Shown: in pieces, positions 33,462 to 43,285 of the stretch
Layout of the letters: each line of letters begins with the position of its first letter
Position numbering within the stretch: position 1 is the stretch's first letter
Origin: Brachionus koreanus
Taxonomy: Eukaryota > Rotifera > Eurotatoria > Ploima > Brachionidae
DNA length: 64,000 nucleotides
Direction of reading: 5' to 3'
NCBI GenBank assembly: GCA_016987375.1
Contig: PJRA01000412.1
Span: 2,252,526 to 2,316,525 of the forward strand
Position numbers and translations under genes: made by a program
The notes under the pieces: generated by a model
Told to the model about the DNA's origin: nothing
What the model saw: only the letters and a program-made list of their open reading frames with translations
Databases searched by the model: none

Positions 33462-35258
33462 CTAAGAATCAAAACTTACAGACTTGTCAAAATTACTCAT
33501 TTCATTTTTTTCTTGAATATCAATTTTCTTTTTTTTCCAAAAGCCAAGCAAGTTGAACAATATTAAGGAATCATCAATGTAATGCTTTGGTCCACCAGTG
33601 ATCAAACTTACTAACAAACCAATTATAATAGTTATAAAAGTGCCCAAAGGAGTGTACAACATGTAAGAAATTGAGTAAATTTTGGAAAAACCAGTCAATT
33701 GAGAAATTTGATAATTGGCTGTTGAATTTGTAAAACTTGCTGTAGTGTTTAAAAAGGGACAAAATTCAGTGCTAACATCTAATTTTGGATAATATGGCTT
33801 TACTATAAATGCTCCAAAACTAATCCAAATACCAAAAGCAAATCCAAAAAAGCTGCCAACCAAGGCTCCCCATGAATTAGTATTTTTAAATAAACAACCC
33901 AAAACAAAGAGGCCCAGAATGGGCGAAATCATTGCTCCGTTTAAACTAGTTGAAATCTGTTGAAGATTAGTTCCGAATGCAGCAATGATAAAGGAGAATA
34001 GAGTACTTAAAATTCCGCAAACAACAACAATTATTTTGGTAGTAGTCAAACTCTTAGATTCATCTAAATTTTTGAAATACTTAAAAGATTTAAAATAATC
34101 TTCCCAAATAATGGAAGATAAACTATTTAATGAAGAAGAAACTGAACTAAATGATCCACAGAAAACTGCGGCCAAAAAAAAACCTGCTGATCCTGGAATA
34201 TTTTTTAGATTATTAGCCACAAAAAAACCGACCAATTGATTCGGATTTGTAATTTGTTTCGATGCTAATGGATCACAAGTTGCAAAATTTGCATATAAAA
34301 CTAGTCCAACAAAGCAGCACAAAGATAACATGATAAAAACCCCAGGTACATTAAGTAACAAAGCTTTTTGAGCCAATTTTTTAGTTTTTGTTGCTTGAAA
34401 TCGTTGAAGTGTCTGCTGATCAGTAGAAAACGAATAAGAAAAATAGACCAGAAATCCAAAAAAAATAGACCAGAAGGTCTGACGCTCAAAAGGATTTGGA
34501 TCAAAATCTAGCACGTTAAACCTTCCTCCTTTAGAATTTATCTCAAATAAATTTGCAAAACCTCCAACATCATAAATACCTTTTATTAAGATAACTAATA
34601 AAGAAACAATCATTATGTTAACTTGAAAAAAATCCGTCCATATTACGCCTTTAATTCCACCAATTGTTGTGTAAAATGTTGCTATAGATCCAACAATTAT
34701 TATCGAGTATTTTTCGCTCAAGTTTGAAAAAACATTCAAAGATACTGCTGGTCCAAATATAAATATAGCTGTGGAGATAAAATTTTTTACAATGTAACAA
34801 AGAGTGCCGACATATTTTACCAATGGTGAGCTAAATCTAATATGGAGGTATTGAAATATGGTAAATATTTGAAGACGTGCAAATAGAGGTCCGGTTGTGT
34901 AAGCGCCAATTAAGGGAGTAAGCATTCCAGAAAATGCTGTAATCCAATATTCAAGACCAAATTGATAAACTTCAGCTGGAATTCCTAGCAATGCAGTAGT
35001 TGAAAAAAAAGTAGCCAAAAGAGAAAATGCAACTGGTATTGGATTCATTGAAGAATTTGCTGTTAAATAATGAGAAACACTGTTCGTGCTTTCATTCTTT
35101 GATATTTTATTCTTGGAAAATAAGCCATTTATCTTTTCTTTGAATCCATGATATGAACCGATTATTATTGTGATTAAAAATATAAATATCAGCACTAGAT
35201 AATCCAATACTTCTAGTTCATTTATCATTCTCAAAAATACTTTAAAAATAAATAACAA
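33462..35258 (-). CDS. SLC5-family sodium-coupled solute symporter (SLC5A8/SLC5A12-like)
   Basis: A single open frame of 598 residues, the normal size of the family, with about 13 hydrophobic spans. These transporters use the sodium gradient to import monocarboxylates, vitamins or iodide across the plasma membrane. Conserved blocks: SMNPIPVAFSLLATFFSTTA, EVYQFGLEYW, TTIGGIKGVIWTDFFQ, FSTDQQTLQRFQATKTKKLA and FFLAAVFCGSFSSVSSSLNS. The core most resembles the SMCT/SMVT branch rather than glucose or choline carriers; the substrate cannot be told from sequence. N-glycosylation-type motifs (NTTASFTNSTA) sit in a late extracellular loop. A second Met at residue 11 (MINELEVLDYL) could be the real start. 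It has no introns, unlike most neighbours and unlike vertebrate SLC5A8. Confidence 0.9.
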   Translation of the reverse strand: MLFIFKVFLRMINELEVLDYLVLIFIFLITIIIGSYHGFKEKINGLFSKNKISKNESTNSVSHYLTANSSMNPIPVAFSLLATFFSTTALLGIPAEVYQFGLEYWITAFSGMLTPLIGAYTTGPLFARLQIFTIFQYLHIRFSSPLVKYVGTLCYIVKNFISTAIFIFGPAVSLNVFSNLSEKYSIIIVGSIATFYTTIGGIKGVIWTDFFQVNIMIVSLLVILIKGIYDVGGFANLFEINSKGGRFNVLDFDPNPFERQTFWSIFFGFLVYFSYSFSTDQQTLQRFQATKTKKLAQKALLLNVPGVFIMLSLCCFVGLVLYANFATCDPLASKQITNPNQLVGFFVANNLKNIPGSAGFFLAAVFCGSFSSVSSSLNSLSSIIWEDYFKSFKYFKNLDESKSLTTTKIIVVVCGILSTLFSFIIAAFGTNLQQISTSLNGAMISPILGLFVLGCLFKNTNSWGALVGSFFGFAFGIWISFGAFIVKPYYPKLDVSTEFCPFLNTTASFTNSTANYQISQLTGFSKIYSISYMLYTPLGTFITIIIGLLVSLITGGPKHYIDDSLILFNLLGFWKKKKIDIQEKNEMSNFDKSVSFDS

Positions 35259-35764
35259 TTAATTTAATCTATTTTTTTTATATTTGATAAAATTTTATTT
35301 AAATTCTGATATGATGTGATATTAAAATTTATCAAATTTACAGGGTTTATCTTTTTATTTGCTGTGATCTTTTTACTTTTTAAATGCTAAAGTTACTAAT
35401 TTTTTTTGAATTTATTCTTTTCGTTGAATCTCAAAAATAAATTAAGTAAAATTCTTCTTGAAAACTTTCGGGTAATCGAAAAAAGATAGATAACACAAAA
35501 ATTTTCATAATCTTTTATAAAATGTTCTTTTATTTAAAACTAAGAAAGCAAATGAATTGAGAAGAAAATGTAAATATTGGGAATTAACGATATTTAAAGA
35601 TATTTAAGAAGATTAAACCTATTTAAATGTTAAATGTAAACAGCAAAACAAATTTTAGCAATTTTTGGTTTCAATTGAAGAAGTATAACGATTCTCTTAA
35701 GCAAAAATTTAATGAAACATAAATTGAAAATTAAAAAAATTTATATTTATTCACTTTACTTTTT
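35259..35764. other. Intergenic, AT-rich
   Basis: No coding signal; it probably contains the promoter of the transporter to its left. Confidence 0.35.
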
Positions 35765-35955
35765 AAAATTAAATCTAAATTAACCTGGCATCTACTTTGA
35801 TTATCGGTTAAATTATCTAGAATGAAAAAAATAATTTATTTTAAAGGTTTAGTAGATGAATATTTAAAGTTATTCTAGTTAAACAATATTTTTTTTCTAG
35901 ATAATTTAACTAGTAATAAAGTTGATGTCAGATTAATTTAGATCAAATTTTAAAA
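35765..35955. repeat. Palindromic element of ~190 bp with ~65 bp arms
   Basis: The left arm (AATCTAAATTAACCTGGCAT then CTACTTTGATTATCGGTTAA then ATTATCTAGA) pairs with a right arm starting TCTAGATAATTTAACTAG and ending TGATGTCAGATTAATTTAGA. The arms agree at most positions and the middle is about 60 bp. Best read as a small MITE; its ends differ from those of the elements at 32.4 and 43 kb. Confidence 0.75.
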
Positions 35956-36110
35956 TTCATTTAATAAATTTTAATTCAAACAATCTTATAATTTAAAAGT
36001 TTTAAATAGCAAAAAAAACTCGGACTTTTATTATTTTTTTTATATTTTAAAAATAGATAAAAAACAAAAATTTCATAAAATTTTTAAAACAGATATTTTT
36101 AATATATCAT

Positions 36111-36980
36111 CTACTTGGCCAATTTTTTTAATTGTTCTAAAAAGATAAAAGTAAAAATTGTATGAGGTCCAAGACGAACAAAAGCTGGTGTAAATCCTTT
36201 GAAAAAACCACTTGGCCCAACCTTTAAAATATCTTTTGCACATTCTAAAATACCAGAATACTCTCCTGGTTTAGCGTTCATTAGTCTAGTTTTAAGCACA
36301 TCCAAAGGCATTGTAATAATCGTTGCAATCACTCCAGCGCTCAAACTCGCAGTGAAATGAGTCAGCAAATTATCGGCAAAATAGGTAGATTTGATTAGGC
36401 GAAATTTTATTTCATCATAAAAAGCTAGCTGACCAACAGTTACCAACATTCCTCTAGACGAGGCCATCGATGCACCAGCAAATAAGCGACTGAAGCCTTC
36501 GGTTCGCGTTATACGAAGCAATGCTTCAAAGCAATGCTTATAGTTTCGTCTCTGATCGATTGGAAGCTTGGAATCGTTTTGCATTCGAACATTAGTCAGA
36601 TCTGCTGGAGCTCCAACTATGCCACCAATTGCTCCACTCATACCAGCGATGAGTATTTTTTGATAAAATGGCATGTCTTTTGGTTTTGAACCTGAATTTG
36701 ATCTATTATTTACAATATCTTTGACAATTTCATAGCAAGCAAAACGCGTGGTCGAATAAGTAGCTTGTCTAAGAACAGCGGCCGAAATTCCATTATAAAG
36801 AGCAAAAAAACCATTGTTTTTGACAATATTGACTGTCATTCCAAAGAAGCCAAAGCGAGCATGCTGTTGAGTCTGCAATTGGACTTTTATTGTGTCTAAT
36901 GGATGTGTTATCAAAACAGCACCGATCGATGCAATTCCACCTAAATACCAAGGATCTTTTTTTTGGTTTGATTTAGTCAT
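36111..36980 (-). CDS. SLC25A10: Mitochondrial dicarboxylate carrier, intronless copy
   Basis: A single frame of 289 residues, the usual size for an SLC25 carrier. The protein exchanges malate or succinate for phosphate or sulfur anions across the inner mitochondrial membrane. Three tandem repeats each carry a P-x-[DE]-x-x-[KR]-x-[RQ]-like signature: PLDTIKVQLQ (residue 27), PADLTNVRMQ (second third) and PLDVLKTRLM (last third). The segments NGISAAVLRQATYSTTRFACY, GGIVGAPADLTNVRMQND and GMLVTVGQLAFYDE are typical of dicarboxylate carriers. All three signatures are intact. It has no intron, whereas the paralogue 3.7 kb upstream in the same orientation has three, so it may be a retroposed copy or a copy that lost introns. 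Confidence 0.93.
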   Translation of the reverse strand: MTKSNQKKDPWYLGGIASIGAVLITHPLDTIKVQLQTQQHARFGFFGMTVNIVKNNGFFALYNGISAAVLRQATYSTTRFACYEIVKDIVNNRSNSGSKPKDMPFYQKILIAGMSGAIGGIVGAPADLTNVRMQNDSKLPIDQRRNYKHCFEALLRITRTEGFSRLFAGASMASSRGMLVTVGQLAFYDEIKFRLIKSTYFADNLLTHFTASLSAGVIATIITMPLDVLKTRLMNAKPGEYSGILECAKDILKVGPSGFFKGFTPAFVRLGPHTIFTFIFLEQLKKLAK

Positions 36981-38780
36981 TTTTTTGTAAATAAACTTTT
37001 CTAAATCTTATTTTTTGCATTTAATAGTAAAGTTTTAGTTCTCATATTTAAAAAAATTTATTATTATAATTATTTGAAAAATATTTTCAACATTATCAAC
37101 TAGTTTTATAAAATGGACTTAATTTATTTAAATAATTGTTTTTTTAAAAACTACGTGAAAATTTCAGCTGAATCGTTTTGTCTAAAACTTTCTAAAAAAA
37201 TTTTTTAAGTGTTGGCAAAAATTTCAATTTTTTTTTGTTAAGAATTTATAATCTTGTTAAGGGTGGGAAAATTAGCGTGCATTATCAACGTTTAAATTAT
37301 GATTTTGTTTCTTTAACGTTGAGATATATTATTTTTACAATAATAATTATAAATTCGATTCCAAAAAGTTTAAAGTCTGTATAGAAGCATTTTTGCTACA
37401 TTGATATTCCTAGATTTAAAATTGCTCTTTTAGTCATCATGATAGTGCATTTATTCTAAAAAAAATATTTATTTTCTCTGAATTAAAAAAAATTTTAAAT
37501 AATAGCAACTGCCATAATTTTTTTTCGTTTTTAACAAATAATAAAAAAAATTGGTGTTTTAAAATCAATGATTAAAGATCGATCTGGTTCTTAGTTTATG
37601 AAAATTATTTTTTTTACTTTCATAAATGACACACTTTTGTTTTAATCTCATATTTAAAAAATTTGATATGAATTTATCAATGTTTTTTTGTTTTCAAAAT
37701 AACAGATAGTTTTATTTNNNNNTTTTTTGAAAGTAAAATTTGGCTTTTTTTAAAATTAAATAGTTAATTTAATAATTTTAAAATAATTAACTTTTCTTTC
37801 TTAAATTTAAAAAAAAAATGTAAATGATCACTTTGGTTAATTTGGAAAAAATTCAAAAATAAAAAATAAAGTTAATAAAAAGATTTTCTATGATTTATTT
37901 AAAACAACTTGTTTTACATCAAAAAAAAATTTAATAATTTTAAATTAAATTTTGTTGAAATTTTAAAATTCTTTATTCTTAAAAATTTTAAAATAACAAA
38001 AATTTTTTTACACAATTTCAATGTTATTTTCTTTTTTCACTTATAATTAAATAAGAAATAGTGTTGCGTACCGTCAGTGACTGTCACCAGACCGCAATAA
38101 CTTGGTGTTGGTCATCTTGATGGCGGCGTGGAAAAAAATTTTTTAATTTTTTTCTTATATTTAATTCTTTTATATATCGAATTTTTATATTTGAAAATTT
38201 TTTAAATTTTATTTTTGTACACGGCCTATCAAAACATATTCAGTCCTCTTGCTATCTCTTACTCAATTCAAAATTTCGAATTAGATGTTCATGATGTACA
38301 TATTCTTTTTAATTCGATTGCAAAAAACCCAAAAGGAATTATTTTAAAAAATTCCGTTTTGAGATTCAATGCTTTTTAATTTATTTAAACATGTATTTAA
38401 AAGAAATATGTGGATACAATTTATTCTCATAATATTTCTTCCAAATTTCTGATCAATACTTCTAATTTTATTTTAATAAAGCTTTTATTTATTTTGAATA
38501 CGTTTTTTTATCATTATTTATCAATTATTAAATAATTAATGGGACCGTGTGCAAACTAATGTCTGCTTTTTTACTTTTTACTAATTATCAAAGAGCAAAG
38601 TTTGACATTTACAGCAAAAACATCACGTATAAATTGTGTGACATGTAACATGAAACAAAAAATTTATTCTTCTGTTATTTCCTCAAGGAAATGAGATATA
38701 TTTTGTTCGAATTTTTATTTTCTCTTCCCTAGATACATAGCTTTATATTTGTTCATGTTTAGATTTTTCGATCAAGTATC
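36981..38780. other. AT-rich intergenic stretch with a 5-N gap
   Basis: No supported gene. Five N at 37718-37722 mark a small sequence gap in a T-rich run. A stretch near 38740-38790 (GATTTTTCGATCAAGTATCT region) has a close match near 52345-52390, so part of this area is repetitive. Confidence 0.4.
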
Positions 38781-38817
38781 TGTTCATATTCAAGATCATG
38801 AATATGCTGATGATTTG

Positions 38818-40038
38818 AACATCATCAAGACCGACTACTAAATCCACGGCAACACCTAAGACCAGTTGTAATCAACGATTTACTAAAGTTAATTTTGATC
38901 AAGACGAAGATCCAAGCTTGTCACCTAGTCCTTCAACATCATTAAGACCGACTCCTAAGAAGAGCAGTTACAATTTGGTCAAATCTAATATTTCAATTTC
39001 CAAAATAAACAACGAATTAATTTATGCTGTAGTTTTTTGGACACAGGAATCCAAATTTTCCTTAGTTTCGTGCTGCCAAATTCACGCTAAAAGTGGGCAG
39101 AAAATTGGGGTAGACTTAGTTTATGAAACCTCTTTCGGAAATTGTAAATATCCAGCCTGTGTAAAATTTATAGGTAATTATTTAAATTTTCTATTATAAT
39201 TTATTTTTTACCCATTTACTGGGCATAAGGACATGACATGTTCACCTTTTAAAAAAATAAAATATATAATTATTCAAAATTTAATTATTGAAGGATCTAA
39301 GAAAAAATGTCAAGAAGTTTTAAAAACTATTTTTTGCGAAGATGATTCATTGTCAGTAAGCGATAATTTAAATCTTAAGACTCCGAACCAAAAAAATAAA
39401 AAAAATCATGTTCTTGATTTTGAAAATGTTCTGCTAAAACAAAAATTAGTTGAAATGTCTGAGTTGTTGAAAAAAAAAGATCATAAAATAAATGAATTGG
39501 AAGTAAAGTTATCAAAAGCTGAAGAAACAATTAAACTTCAAAAAGAAACATTTAGTAATATTTTTTTAAATATATGTTTTAACTAATTTTTACTAATTAG
39601 CTAATTTAACTAATTTTAAACAAATTTTTTCTTAGATCCTGCTGATTTCCAAAAAATTATGAAAATGTCAAAATTTTATATTGATATATACGGTTCCAAT
39701 GACGATTTGTCCTCAAATAATCGTATCACAATCAGATGAAATAAACAAATACGGAGAAAAACAAAAATCTAAGACCTTCAGAAAAGTGATTCTCATTCTT
39801 CTACAGAACAGAAAAGAATGGATCAGTCGTACCATGAGAGAAATAATAAGTAATTTTTTGGATCAAATAAACGTCGCATTCGGTAGTTCTTTTATTTAAT
39901 TTGATTAATATTCTATTTTTTTATTTAAGAGCTTCTCAAGGTAAAAGATCCAATCTTTGGTCTTTGTTTGGCTAAAGGACGCATCAATCAAATCATTCAA
40001 GACTCAAAGAAAAAATATCATAAATTGAAAAAACAGTA
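38818..40038 (+). pseudogene. Decayed multi-exon gene of unknown type, possibly BEN-domain-like
   Basis: Plus-strand fragments stay in protein-like frames: an N-terminal Ser/Thr/Pro segment (38818-39175, TSSRPTTKSTATPKTSC and again TSLRPTPKKSS), then SKINNELIYAVVFW and KYPACVKFIG ending at a GT splice-like site. Next, 39230-39560 contains GSKKKCQEVLKTIFCEDD and a Lys/Glu-rich coiled coil. A further part (39637-39890, FQKIMKMSKFYIDIYGSNDD, then RKVILILLQNRKEWISRTMR) is split by a frame shift near 39725. The last part (39931-40038) ends KDPIFGLCLAKGRINQIIQD...KKQ-stop. The layout recalls BEN-type DNA-binding proteins, but this is a weak impression. No start codon was located. Confidence 0.45.
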
Positions 40039-40040
40039 AA

Positions 40041-40229
40041 AATTGTACAACTGTAAATAAAAAACCCATTTTTCTCTATTACACTATTAATATAATAAAT
40101 TTAATAAAGAAATTTTTTTCTTATTTAAATAAATCTTAAAATAAAATTTCTTTTAATGATTATTCAGTGATTCTCTGATGAAATTATAATGATTTTGTAA
40201 TGAAAATGAGTCCGATTTCCTTAAAGAAT
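40041..40229. other. Spacer with repeat fragment
   Basis: Contains AAAGAATCATTAAATTTGGG (start about 40225), which recurs near 51346. Probably part of a dispersed repeat. Confidence 0.4.
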
Positions 40230-40525
40230 CATTAAATTTGGGTTGACTGGGAAAATTGTTGAAGCTCTATTCAAGGAGTTAATAAAAATTATGAATAAGA
40301 TTTGACTAACAATGGGCCCTTTTGGTACTCGGCTTGTATTTAGCTCCCAATTGGATGCATCATCACCAAAAACAACCCTTTGTTGCCTCATATTAAAAAA
40401 TGACTCAATCCATTTTTTAAGTTAACCATTATTTCTCATTTAATTCAAGTTGTTTCCTATGAATAACTTCATCAAAGACCTTTGACAAGTCAGTATATAC
40501 AATGTTCAAATATAAAGGTGAAATT
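40230..40525 (-). mobile_element. Relic of a non-LTR reverse transcriptase
   Basis: Minus-strand frames give LKKWIESFFNMRQQRVVFGD, NWELNTSRVPKGPIVSQILF and IIFINSL, matching the region around the GVPQGSxLGPxLFxIFIND motif of non-LTR reverse transcriptases, plus a KVFDEV remnant. The key motif is corrupted (RVPKGPIV for GVPQGSVL) and frames break. A related relic lies at 52440-52760. Confidence 0.75.
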
Positions 40526-40645
40526 GAGGTTAAGATGGATGTTCAAATTTTTTTTGATAATTTCTCAAACTCAACCTCAAAAAGTAACTTTGATGGTACA
40601 AATGAATTTAAAAATCAAGAATAAAAATTTTTTTTATGAAAATAT

Positions 40646-41724
40646 TTATTCGTTTAAATAATTTGAGATTATTTTTAATCTTTCATAAAAAACAAATGAT
40701 ATGATAGTAAACGGTCCCAAACGAACATATCTTGGCCAAAATCCTTTGAATAAACCCAGTTTGTCATATCTTAGTACTTCCCGGGTTGCATGCAAAATGC
40801 CATTGAGCTCACCTGGTTTTGCATTCATTAATAAAGTTTTTATCACATCAGCTGGCATTGTAATAAATGTTGCAACGAATCCAGCAGACATACTAGCTAC
40901 AAAATGAGTCGTAATATTATCGTTAAAATAGGGGGTTTGTATGAGCTTTGTTTTGAATTCATCATAGAAAGCTAATTGGCCAACAGTTACCAAAACTCCT
41001 CTCAAAGCTGACATGTGAAAACCGGTATACAAGGTGGTGAATCCTTCAGTTTTAGCTATTCTGTATAATGCTTCAAAACAATGTTTATAATTTCTTCTTT
41101 TTTCGAACGGAAGTTTTGAATCGTTTTGCATACGAACATTTATTAAATCAGCCGGACTTCCTTTTTTTCTTAAGCTTAATTAAAACTATTGAAAATAGGT
41201 TTTTTTCTAATTATACCCACAATGCTGCCAAAACCTCCACCAAGTCCGGCAATTATCATTTTTTGATAAAATGGAAGCTGATTTTTATGAATATCATTTC
41301 CTTTTTTTGCTTCCCATTCAACTAAAACCTCTTTTGCATATTCATAAAAAGCAAATCTAGTTGTTGAATAAGTTCCTTGCCTTAGTAAAGCGGCAGACAA
41401 TCCATTATAAAGCGATAAAACCCCACTGGTTCTTATTATTTTAAAAGTCATGCCTAGATAAAAATAAAATTTTAAATTTAAAAGCTTTTAAAAGTCTTGA
41501 TAGTACCGAAAAATCCGTATTGAACTTTTTTCTGAGTTTGCAATTGAACCTTTACGGTATCCAATGGATGTGTTAAACATGTTGCTCCCATACTTGCTTG
41601 AAAAACATTTCTTTAAATTATTTATGTTGATAAATTATCAAAATATAAATATAAGCATAACAGTTCAATTACCTAGGCCACCCAAATAGCCTGGCTCGGG
41701 TTTTCTGGCTTTATTAGCCTGCAT
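40646..41724 (-). CDS. SLC25A10: Mitochondrial dicarboxylate carrier, intron-containing copy
   Basis: Four exons on the minus strand join in phase: 41724-41673, 41596-41507, 41453-41217, 41160-40646, giving 297 residues. Function as for the paralogue at 36.1 kb: anion exchange across the inner mitochondrial membrane. First signature HPLDTVKVQLQTQ and second SPADLINVRMQND are intact. The third reads PADVIKTLLMNA, with Leu where the family normally has Arg or Gln (the paralogue has PLDVLKTRLMNA). That residue takes part in the conserved charged and polar network, so transport may be altered. LSAALLRQGTYSTTRFAFYE and GVLVTVGQLAFYDEFK are conserved. Starts MQANKARKPEPGYLGGL. It is divergent from the Asterix gene, 606 bp away. 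Confidence 0.93.
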
Positions 41725-42330
41725 TTTTACTTTAGAAAAATATTCGATTCAAAATAAATTGTCTAGACTCAAATAAAAAAGTTGTCGAGTCCTGAATTTA
41801 AACCTTGAAATATTTCAAAATTAGAAAAACGATGATTAAACATTAACTTTTTATTTAGTTAAACATATTTAACTTGAATTTTTCTCTTTTTTTATTTATT
41901 TTAAATTTAAATGAAAATAAAATTCTATTGAATGAATATCTTAATTTTACGAAAATAATTAATTAAAAGACCAAAATTTTTTTTAAATTTGGTTAATTAT
42001 TTTCTTTAATTCTAAATAGAAAGAAATTCTCAAAAATAATTCTTTAATTTATTCTTCATTTTTTCAAGTTTATTAATATCAAAACTTTGAATAATTTATT
42101 AATATTTTTATCACGAATCTATTAATCTTTAAAATAAAGTTCTATGCTCTAAATATTTTAATTTTTACAACCAAGATTTTTATTTTCGGTCATAAATTCG
42201 GTCTTAATAGTAAAAAAATTATGTTCAAAATTTTTATTCGGTTAGCATATGATGCGTTGGATAAAAAGAAATTCTAAATAAATTAATTCATTTAAATAAA
42301 AAATAAAAAATTTCAAGAAATCAAGTACAA
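41725..42330. other. Divergent intergenic region between SLC25A10 copy and WDR83OS
   Basis: AT-rich, no coding frame. It should carry promoters for both neighbours. Confidence 0.4.
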
Positions 42331-42684
42331 ATGTCTTCAGTAGATTTAAGACGAGGTGACAAAATAAAACGTTTTAAGTCATCGTATTCTCTTCAGTTTT
42401 CTGATGACAATCTCCAAGAATATATGAACGTATTAGGAATGATATTTAGCATGTGTGGTTTAATGATGAAAGTAGGATTTATAATGCCTTTTTTTTAGTA
42501 TTAAATAGTTATTTAGATTAAATGGTGTGCATGGCTGTCAGTTTTATGCTCATTTGTCGGATTTACTAATGCAAGAGGAGGAGATGATAGTAAACAAATA
42601 TTTAGCTGTTTTATGCTTTCTGTATCAGCAGTTATTATGTCATATCTACAAAATCCAACTCCAATGACTTTACCTTTTATGTGA
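42331..42684 (+). CDS. WDR83OS: Protein Asterix (PAT complex subunit)
   Basis: Two exons (42331-42471 and 42517-42684) join in phase, giving 102 residues, close to the human length of 106. Asterix is a small endoplasmic-reticulum membrane protein that with CCDC47 forms the PAT complex, an intramembrane chaperone for multispan proteins. The core [20 protein letters not shown] and the ending [20 protein letters not shown] are nearly invariant across animals. Between them lie two hydrophobic segments ([20 protein letters not shown]). The intron is 45 bp. The start ATG begins [15 protein letters not shown], matching the family's basic N-terminus. Confidence 0.96.
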
Positions 42685-42990
42685 TTTCTTATTGATTTTT
42701 TTATCTATGAATAAAATTTTATTAAATCAAGTTTTTAAAACAATCTTTGTATTTAATTTTAAGAAATTTATTTGAAAATAAAAAATTCAAATGCCTATTT
42801 GAAAAGTATGTCAATTTAATATTTACATATTTTAACCAAAAAGTAATCAAATTAGTTTTTATTTTATAAACTTTTTTTTTTTTCAAGAGTTAAAAATTAT
42901 TGATCATAGAAAGGAAAAATGTAATATATAACTATTGAGGGATGATATTCATGATCGATAAAAATAAAATTAAGTAATCATGTAATGATT
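42685..42990. other. 3' flank of WDR83OS
   Basis: AT-rich; AATAAAATTTT at about 42710 could act as a polyadenylation signal. No gene. Confidence 0.35.
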
Positions 42991-43285
42991 AGGGCCTTAT
43001 CTAGACCACACATTAGAACCCTTTTTGTTCAAGTTTCGGGTTTCGAATGGGTATACCTATCTGAATCAGAACTCATAAAGTATATGCCGAAATTTTTTAG
43101 ATGGCCCATTTGATTTCCATATCCATTTTTTAAACAAAAAGGTTTTCTTTCAAAAATTCTTTTTGAAAAATTTAGTTTTATTTTCTTTTTAAAAAACATG
43201 CATTAAAAAATTTGGGTTCTGGTTATGTACTTATCCCAAACCCGAAACTTGAAAAAAAAAGGGTTCTAATGTCTAATCCAGGCCA
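42991..43285. mobile_element. MITE-like palindromic element, about 295 bp with ~65 bp terminal inverted repeats
   Basis: The left arm contains GGCCTTATCTAGACC, ACATTAGAACCC and TCAAGTTTCGGGTTT. The right arm contains AAACCCGAAACTTGA, GGGTTCTAATGT and CTAATCCAGGCC. The arms agree over about 65 bp with small indels; the middle is AT-rich and non-coding. Termini differ from the elements at 32.4 and 51.6 kb, so this is a separate family. Confidence 0.85.
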
